Origin: an uncultured Isosphaeraceae bacterium
GTDB taxonomy: Bacteria > Planctomycetota > Planctomycetia > Isosphaerales > Isosphaeraceae
Assembly: GCA_937907405.1 (NCBI GenBank)
Contig: CALCIC010001063.1
Coordinates: forward strand, 1 to 7,499
Length of the DNA stretch: 7,499 nucleotides
Reading direction: 5' to 3'
Below are positions 1-4,346 of this stretch, in pieces. The translations under genes and the position numbers were made by a program. How positions within the stretch are numbered: position 1 is the stretch's first letter; every line of letters starts with the position of its first letter. The notes under the pieces were generated by a model. The model did no database searches. It was not told the origin of the DNA and was given only the letters and a program-made list of their open reading frames with translations.

Positions 1-29
1 GGCGTGGACCGGGCGGCCGGAGTCGGAGG

Positions 30-278
30 TCAGCCGGGGCCGACGGGACCGCCCCCCGGCGGGGGCGGGAAGACGATCGGCGGATCGGTTCCGGGGAACG
101 GACCGGGGCTCGGCTCGGGGGGGGGCGGGGGATCGTCCGGAGTCTCCGGCGGTGGGACCGGCACCGTCGGGTCGGAAACCAGGACCACCGGCGGATAGGC
201 GACCATGCGACTCAGGCTCAGTCGCGGCTCGAGCGACTCTCCGAAACTTCGGTATCGAAATTCAGAAAAAGTCTTCAT
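30..278 (-). CDS. Proline-rich mini-protein with N-terminal LEPR-type motif
   Basis: This 82-residue protein has a basic N-terminus (MKTFSEFRYR), then the motif ESLEPRLSLS at residues 14-23, a short hydrophobic stretch (about 25-36) and a tail of mostly proline and glycine ending in GGGPVGPG. Planctomycetes carry many proteins with an N-terminal LEPR-x-L-like motif, usually ahead of large extracellular domains, and the motif is thought to mark surface or exported proteins. Here no folded domain follows, which is unusual, so the product is likely a small exported or envelope-associated polypeptide of unknown role. The start at 278 was chosen because an AGAGGA ribosome-binding sequence lies just upstream and because LEPR proteins usually begin with MK plus a basic stretch. 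The frame stays open further upstream, but no start there is better supported. A stem-loop and an AT-rich stretch separate it from the cluster to its right, so it is probably transcribed on its own. Confidence 0.7.
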   Translation of the reverse strand: MKTFSEFRYRSFGESLEPRLSLSRMVAYPPVVLVSDPTVPVPPPETPDDPPPPPEPSPGPFPGTDPPIVFPPPPGGGPVGPG

Positions 279-525
279 GCGTGGATCCTCTTTCGGGTCA
301 GGGGTCTCGTGGTCGAACCGTCCGGAATCCGCGAGGGCGAACGCCGTCGCCTCCCGCATCACCCAACGGCGCACACTCTTCGTAAGAGTGATCCGCAATT
401 CCGATGGGGGTTTTTCACGAATCTGGGAAATTTTTCCCGAATTCACAAAATATCCCCGTTTCGAAGTCTTGCGAGATCGGGGAACCTCTGCGGCTGGGGC
501 TCGGCGCGAGGCCGGCGCGCGAAGA
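279..525. promoter_or_regulatory. Leader/intergenic region of the LEPR gene, with AT-rich core and two dyads
   Basis: With the stem-loop at 526-560 this makes up the longest stretch without a gene (279-573). The part from about 409 to 455 is strikingly AT-rich against the GC-rich background. It contains a perfect dyad GGGAAA-TT-TTTCCC at 425-438. A second hairpin, CACTCTT-CGT-AAGAGTG, lies at 374-390. On the minus strand a weak sigma70-like pair can be drawn: TTGTGA at 448-443 and CAGATT at 425-420, spaced 17 bases apart, with only 4/6 and 3/6 matches to consensus. This would give a leader of roughly 140 bases before the LEPR start at 278. I infer a promoter or operator region from composition and position; the exact promoter is not established. 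No coding region is convincing here. Confidence 0.35.
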
Positions 526-560
526 GGCGGCGGAAGAGGAGAGGCGTCCCTTCCGCCGCC
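526..560 (-). terminator. Strong GC-rich stem-loop after the 86-aa gene, probable transcript end
   Basis: The arms GGCGGCGGAA (526-535) and TTCCGCCGCC (551-560) are perfect reverse complements. They extend by one more pair (536/550) to an 11-bp stem with a 13-base loop. The stem begins 13 bases after the stop codon of the minus-strand gene at 574. The following bases on the minus strand (TCTTCG) contain no real U-run, so this is not a textbook intrinsic terminator. It could be a GC-rich terminator, a 3' stabilising hairpin or a transcript-end signal. Its position between the cluster and the separate LEPR gene supports an end-of-transcript role. Confidence 0.5.
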
Positions 561-573
561 GGGGGTGCGGCAA

Positions 574-834
574 TCAGGCTTCGACGGCCGGGAGATCGGA
601 CGCGAGTAGCCGTGTGAGTCGTTCGCAGGCGGCGATCTGGAGCCGGTCGAAGGCGAACTGGACGCGGACGTTGCCGTGGGCGTCGGGCGACCGAAGCTGC
701 AGAATCGGCGTAATCGCCTTGATCCACAGTCGGTTTTGCACCTCGAACGCTTCATAGCGGACGAAGTCGTCGGCCAGGATCTCGGCTTCGACTTCGATCT
801 CCGAGTCTTCGAACTGGTTCTCGTCGGGGGTCAT
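574..834 (-). CDS. 86-aa conserved-looking hypothetical protein coupled to the Cys-rich gene
   Basis: I do not recognise this protein. It has a very acidic N-terminus (residues 1-23, rich in D and E), followed by a mixed region with aromatic and hydrophobic residues (FVRYEAFEVQNRLWIKAITP, about 24-43) and a C-terminal stretch (about 62-82) that looks helical. There is no signal peptide or membrane segment, so it is probably cytoplasmic. The start at 834 is well supported: a purine-rich AGGAGAAGGGAG sequence precedes it, and the ATG overlaps the TGA of the upstream Cys-rich gene (ATGA, 831-834), which suggests translational coupling and a shared task or complex. It is the last gene before the stem-loop at 526-560. 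An adaptor or partner of the Cys-rich protein is possible but is only inference. Confidence 0.65.
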   Translation of the reverse strand: MTPDENQFEDSEIEVEAEILADDFVRYEAFEVQNRLWIKAITPILQLRSPDAHGNVRVQFAFDRLQIAACERLTRLLASDLPAVEA

Positions 835-1229
835 GGCGGGCTCCCTTCTCCTGGACTTCGGGGCGGGAAATGTTGCGGGGGGGTGGCGTCGAGGCAGTCG
901 AAGCAATCGCCCGAATGGACGACGCCCGCGCGGCCTTTCCCGGATGTGCAAGTTGCAAGGCCGCCGCATCCGCAGTCGGATCGCTCGATTCGATGCGGGC
1001 AGGATTTCATCGCGGTCAGCAGGGCCATCGTCTCTCCCAGCCCGCGCCGGGGGCGGGGCGACGGGGGCGGCGGGTCGGACCGCAGGGCCTGGAGGTAGGC
1101 GGGCGCATGGTCGGGATGGTCGGGGTCGACCAACTCGCAGAGTCGTGCGACGGAGACGCCGGCGCACGAAGTTCCGGGCGCGACCGGGCAGTGCCGGCAC
1201 CGCGCCGGTTCCTGGCGTGGAGCGATCAT
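831..1229 (-). CDS. Small protein with two cysteine clusters, possibly metal-binding
   Basis: The 132-residue product has two cysteine-rich modules joined by a proline-rich linker (about 53-62). The first holds CRHC at 11-14 plus Cys22 and Cys31 (AGVSVARLCELVDP). The second holds CPHR at 77-80, CGCGG at 86-90, Cys94 and CFDC at 109-112. Ten cysteines in such spacing suggest zinc or another metal ligand, or redox-active pairs; no family with a known activity is recognised. Similar Cys-rich proteins are, as far as I recall, found in planctomycetes near glycosyltransferase or phage-like genes. The start at 1229 is chosen to include the first cluster, although its ribosome-binding sequence is weak. 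An internal ATG at residue 68 or 74 would leave only the second cluster. The stop overlaps the next start by ATGA. A gap of 68 bases separates it from the methyltransferase gene, consistent with the same transcript. Confidence 0.7.
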   Translation of the reverse strand: MIAPRQEPARCRHCPVAPGTSCAGVSVARLCELVDPDHPDHAPAYLQALRSDPPPPSPRPRRGLGETMALLTAMKSCPHRIERSDCGCGGLATCTSGKGRAGVVHSGDCFDCLDATPPQHFPPRSPGEGSPP

Positions 1230-1297
1230 GGGCGGGGATCGCCTGTATTCAAGGGGGGGGACGACGTGACGGGCGCGGCCGCGGGCACGGCGTTAGG

Positions 1298-2077
1298 TCA
1301 CGGGCGGCGGGCGACGACGAACAGCGAGGTGCCGGACTTCAGCGCGCCCCGGACCGCCGGCTTTTCCTCGATCCGAAAGGCCAGCGAAAGCAGCCACGAC
1401 GCGGCCTTCGGCGGCAGCGTCAGGTGCCGCCGGTACACGTCCGCGGCGGAGTCGCCGGGGCGCGACCGGGGGCGGGCGCGCTGGCGGACGAGCACGGGGA
1501 CCAGCCAGCGGCCCCACCAGAACGTGCGCTCGATGTGCAGGCCGGAGCCGTCGAATGCGGTGGCCAGCGTGTCGGGAAGGTAGCGGCGACGGTGTCCTTG
1601 AACGGCGTCGAATTCGGAGAACAGAGCCGGCAGAGCGGGTACGCTGACGATGAGGACGCCCCTCGGCTCGACCAGTCCGGCGAGCCGTTGGACGGCCTCG
1701 CGGTCGTCGTCAAGGTGTTCGATCACGTCGAGGGCCAGCACGGCCTGGTAGGGCTTTGCGGCCTTTAGCGGTTTGGTCAGGTCGGCCTCGATCAGCTCGC
1801 GGTCGGGGCGGTCGAGTCGTTCGAGGATGCGCCGCGAGACGTCCATGCCGACGGCCTGATACCCCTGGGCCTCCAGCGCCTCCAGGGTCGTCCCCCAGCC
1901 GCAGCCGGCGTCGAGCACCCGAGCCGGCGGCGCGACTTGCAGGTCGTCGAGCAGCCTCAGCGTCAACTTCGTCCGGGCCCGCCACCAGGGATGGCGACGT
2001 ACCACGTCGCCCAGCTCGACGAGGATTTCCTCGGCCATGTTGTCGTCGGCCGCGCCTTCGGACCAGCGGTCGATCAT
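1298..2077 (-). CDS. Class I SAM-dependent methyltransferase
   Basis: This 259-residue protein is a soluble Rossmann-fold methyltransferase. Motif I, which binds S-adenosylmethionine, is VLDAGCGWGT at 54-63. The acidic residue that contacts the ribose is Asp79 in VGMDVS. The post-motif strand LALDVIEHLDDD is at 114-125. A later segment, VPALPALFSEFD followed by GHRRRY (146-166), is typical of the UbiG-like/Methyltransf_11-type enzymes often found beside polysaccharide glycosyltransferases. The substrate cannot be read from the sequence; a sugar, lipid-linked glycan or small molecule is likeliest. The start at 2077 overlaps the stop of the glycosyltransferase by ATGA, which implies translational coupling and a shared pathway. 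An alternative start at Met14 would lose only a poorly conserved N-terminus. No membrane segment is evident. Confidence 0.9.
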   Translation of the reverse strand: MIDRWSEGAADDNMAEEILVELGDVVRRHPWWRARTKLTLRLLDDLQVAPPARVLDAGCGWGTTLEALEAQGYQAVGMDVSRRILERLDRPDRELIEADLTKPLKAAKPYQAVLALDVIEHLDDDREAVQRLAGLVEPRGVLIVSVPALPALFSEFDAVQGHRRRYLPDTLATAFDGSGLHIERTFWWGRWLVPVLVRQRARPRSRPGDSAADVYRRHLTLPPKAASWLLSLAFRIEEKPAVRGALKSGTSLFVVARRP

Positions 2078-3078
2078 GGCCGCTCGACCTTTGGTTGGGC
2101 GTCGTCTCGTCTCGGCCCGCGCGATCGCCGGGCTGGATCGTCGCGGACGATGTAGGAGGGCCGCCGTTTGGTTTCAAGAAAGATGAGCCGGATGTACTCG
2201 CCGATGATCCCCAGGCTGAAGAGCTGGATCGAGCCCATCAACAGCACCGTGACCAGCGTGCTCGCCCAGCCTCGGGGCGAGGTCCCATTGGCGACCGCGT
2301 CGGTGAACACCCAGACCAGCAACGCGACGGCGATTGAAATCGTGAACAGGCCGAGATACGTCACGAGCCGCAGGGGGCGGCCGCTGAAGCTGATCAGGCC
2401 GTCGACGGCCAGCGAGACCAGCCCGGACATCGTGTATTTCGGCGAGCCGTCGGCGCGGGCCGATCGGTCGTAAACCAGGCCGAGTTGACGGAAGCCGACG
2501 AACGACCGCAGGCCGCGGACGAATCGCATCCGCTCGGGGAGGTGGCGGAGCACGTCGACCACCTGGCGGTCCATCAGGCAGAAGTCGCCGCTGTCGAGCG
2601 GGATGTCGAGGTCGCTGATCGCGCTCCAAAGTCGGTAGAACGCGTGATAGCCGAGCCGTTTGAGCCAGCCTTCCTTGCGTCCCCGCCGCACCGCGTAGAC
2701 CACCTCGAAGCCTTCCCGCCATTTGTCGACGAAGTCGGCGATCAGTTCGGGAGGGTCTTGAAGGTCGCCGTCGATCACCACGACGGCCGAGCCGCGCGCG
2801 TGGTCGAGCCCGGCGGACACGGCCGCTTGATGGCCGAAGTTGCGACTCAGGCGGACGACGACGACGCGGGGGTCGTTCCGGCTCAGGTCGTCGATCAACT
2901 CGGGAGTCTCGTCACGGCTGCCGTCGTCGACCAGCACGATCTCGTAGTCGAGACCGATCGCGCCGACGGCGGCCGTCGTCCGTCTGTACAACTCGGCGAC
3001 GTTCTCGCGTTCGTTGAACAGCGGCGCGACCACGCTCAGCTCGGGTCGGGCGTTGGATGATCGAGGCGGATCGCTCAT
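2074..3078 (-). CDS. GtrB/DPM-type membrane glycosyltransferase, family 2
   Basis: The 334-residue protein is a GT-A-fold family 2 glycosyltransferase with a C-terminal membrane anchor. Recognisable elements are APLFNERENV at 18-27, the nucleotide-sugar motif VDDGSRDET at 50-58, LSRNFGHQAA at 77-86, the metal-binding DGDLQDPP at 103-110 and SGDFCLMDR at 163-171. Two transmembrane helices follow (about 237-260 and 275-300), and the tail is basic. Length and layout match bactoprenol glucosyltransferases such as GtrB and bacterial dolichol-phosphate-mannose-synthase relatives, which transfer a sugar from a nucleotide donor to a polyprenyl phosphate at the inner face of the membrane. Such enzymes supply sugars for surface glycans, and in temperate phages they can change host serotype. 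No flippase or GtrC-like partner is visible. No clear ribosome-binding site precedes the start, where a degenerate hexamer repeat lies instead. The gene overlaps the methyltransferase by ATGA. Confidence 0.92.
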   Translation of the reverse strand: MSDPPRSSNARPELSVVAPLFNERENVAELYRRTTAAVGAIGLDYEIVLVDDGSRDETPELIDDLSRNDPRVVVVRLSRNFGHQAAVSAGLDHARGSAVVVIDGDLQDPPELIADFVDKWREGFEVVYAVRRGRKEGWLKRLGYHAFYRLWSAISDLDIPLDSGDFCLMDRQVVDVLRHLPERMRFVRGLRSFVGFRQLGLVYDRSARADGSPKYTMSGLVSLAVDGLISFSGRPLRLVTYLGLFTISIAVALLVWVFTDAVANGTSPRGWASTLVTVLLMGSIQLFSLGIIGEYIRLIFLETKRRPSYIVRDDPARRSRGPRRDDAQPKVERP

Positions 3079-3096
3079 GAATCGGGCATCGGGGAC

Positions 3097-3121
3097 GGAC
3101 TCGGACTCGGAATCGGGCTCG
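3097..3121. repeat. Degenerate hexamer repeat (GGACTC/GGAATC type) before the glycosyltransferase start
   Basis: The plus strand reads GGACTCGGACTCGGAATCGG within this stretch, a near-tandem repeat of a six-base unit lying 20-40 bases upstream of the glycosyltransferase start. No ribosome-binding sequence is seen here. The rest of the 124-base gap (3079-3202) holds a run of seven A at 3122-3128 and nothing else identifiable. The repeat may be chance microsatellite expansion. Confidence 0.4.
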
Positions 3122-3202
3122 AAAAAAACTCGCTCGCCGACGCCTCATCTTGGACGCTCGTCCGCGACGGGGCAAGGGGAATCCTCGCGGTTTCGCCGCC
3201 GG

Positions 3203-3940
3203 TCACTGGGTGATGGTGAATTGTTGGTAACCGCGATCGGCGAGCGCCGGGCAGGTCGAGGCCGTCACCTGATACATCAACAAGAATGGGTCGCAAATCT
3301 GCTGAACGAGCGTCAGGGCGTTCGAAACGGCGGTTGAGTTTGAGCAGCTTTGGGACGGGCCGTCGGGACACGCGCCGGAGGTGAAGATCGTCACCGAAAA
3401 GACAACTGCCCCCCCCTCGCAGGCCAGGCGGAAGGACAACGGGCCGACGCAGTCGTTCCGCCACTGATTCATGCCGTCGTACGTCAGCCCGACCGTGCCT
3501 CCGCCGGAGATCGCTCCGGACCAGGAGACGGTCAGGCCTCGCCTGGGGATCGAGCAGGGCGAGCACGGGAGGTTGCTCGGCGGCGAGCCGGAAAGGTCGG
3601 CCACCCATCGCCCGCCGGTCGCGTGCGCGACGACGAACTCGCCGATCACGGGCGGACGGCCGCCGACCATGACGACGGGGATCGGGCGGCTCGAATCGAC
3701 GACGACCGTTCCGGGGGCGCCTTCGGATTCGCTTCCGCTGATCCGCGTGGGGAGGACCAGGAAGGTGTGATCGACTGCGGCGGGCGTTGCTCCTCCTGAG
3801 ACCACCTGGCCGATGAACCGGGGTTCTCCCCGGGGCGACAGGGCGTCGCGCCCGGGGTTGCGGAGCCGACTGCGATCTCCTTCAAGATCGCGAGCGGCCT
3901 GCCATCTCAGCCGCAAGGGACGGAGCGGGTCGAGCGTCAT
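3203..3940 (-). CDS. Two-domain hypothetical protein of the tail-like cassette, Cys-rich C-terminal domain
   Basis: This 245-residue protein has no named family that I can assign. Residues 60-118 (from HTFLVLPTRI to GGRWVADLSG) align gaplessly with residues 51-109 of the preceding 109-aa protein, sharing about 21 identities including P-x-R-I-x-G, E-x-E-G, R-x-P and GRW. The C-terminal half (about 124-245) starts with LPCSPCSIP and contains eight cysteines (126, 129, 164, 174, 191, 199, 216, 230) in a sequence of alternating beta-type segments, like a disulphide-bonded extracellular beta-sandwich. There is no signal peptide, so if it is exported it would be as part of a particle or by another route. 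The start at 3940 is preceded by GAGGAAG at good spacing; a longer frame to 4009 would run into the 109-aa gene. Its place after the tail-hub gene suggests a baseplate, spike or decoration part, which is inference. Confidence 0.7.
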   Translation of the reverse strand: MTLDPLRPLRLRWQAARDLEGDRSRLRNPGRDALSPRGEPRFIGQVVSGGATPAAVDHTFLVLPTRISGSESEGAPGTVVVDSSRPIPVVMVGGRPPVIGEFVVAHATGGRWVADLSGSPPSNLPCSPCSIPRRGLTVSWSGAISGGGTVGLTYDGMNQWRNDCVGPLSFRLACEGGAVVFSVTIFTSGACPDGPSQSCSNSTAVSNALTLVQQICDPFLLMYQVTASTCPALADRGYQQFTITQ

Positions 3941-3972
3941 GTTCCGGCTTCCTCGTCGGGTCGAACGATGCA

Positions 3973-4302
3973 TCAGCCCTCGAATCGAAACGTCCAGCGG
4001 CCCGCGCACGACTGGGCGATGAGCTTGGCGCCCACGGGAGGGACGCGCGATCCGAGGTTGTAGACGAAGAACGTCCTCGTGGGATCGGCGATGAACGTGG
4101 CGGCGCCCCCTTCGGTCTCGAGGCCGTCGATGCGAACCGGCGAGCAGGCGAAGAAGGCGTTGGCCGAGGACGGGTAGAGCGCGACGGCCTTGGTCTGCAC
4201 CAGCAGGGCGACGGACCCGTCCTCGGCGAACCGCGCGGCCCGCCCGTCGGCGTCGACCGTGGCTTCATGGCGGTCGCGGAGGATGCGAGCTTCATAAGAC
4301 AT
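3973..4302 (-). CDS. 109-aa hypothetical protein sharing a domain with the following gene
   Basis: The protein is 109 residues long, beginning MSYEARILRD and ending GRWTFRFEG. The first half resembles beta-strands with turns (VALLVQTKAVALYPSS at 31-46). The second half (51-109) matches residues 60-118 of the 245-aa neighbour without gaps, so the two genes probably arose by duplication, and this one lacks the Cys-rich extension. The conserved ending PPVG...A....GRW could belong to a small beta-barrel. The start at 4302 has only a weak GGGATG-type ribosome-binding sequence and follows a run of eight T on the coding strand. The gene lies 44 bases after the tail-hub gene and 32 bases before the 245-aa gene, so all three are probably co-transcribed. 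Role in a tail or baseplate is inferred from position only. Confidence 0.72.
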   Translation of the reverse strand: MSYEARILRDRHEATVDADGRAARFAEDGSVALLVQTKAVALYPSSANAFFACSPVRIDGLETEGGAATFIADPTRTFFVYNLGSRVPPVGAKLIAQSCAGRWTFRFEG

Positions 4303-4346
4303 AATTTCATCCCAGCAAAAAAAACATGAACACAGTGCAACGATCG

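Noticed and set aside
1251..1297. GCGGCCGC palindrome and eight-G run between the methyltransferase and Cys-rich genes
   Set aside because: A short palindrome and homopolymer like these occur by chance in such GC-rich DNA, and neither is placed like a terminator or operator.
2485..3060. A 191-codon plus-strand frame opposite the glycosyltransferase
   Set aside because: It is the antisense of a gene with clear family motifs and shows no motifs of its own.
3122..3128. Intrinsic terminator at the seven-T run (minus strand) after the 245-aa gene
   Set aside because: No convincing stem lies directly before the T-run; only a 4-bp GGAC/GTCC hairpin further upstream was found.
3203..4009. Longer start for the 245-aa protein, adding 23 residues
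   Set aside because: The extension overlaps the end of the 109-aa gene and has no good ribosome-binding sequence. The ATG at 3940 has GAGGAAG at proper spacing.
4317..4324. Programmed frameshift at the eight-T run
   Set aside because: The hub gene ends at its own stop before the run, so ribosomes in that frame do not reach it, and the 109-aa gene has its own start.
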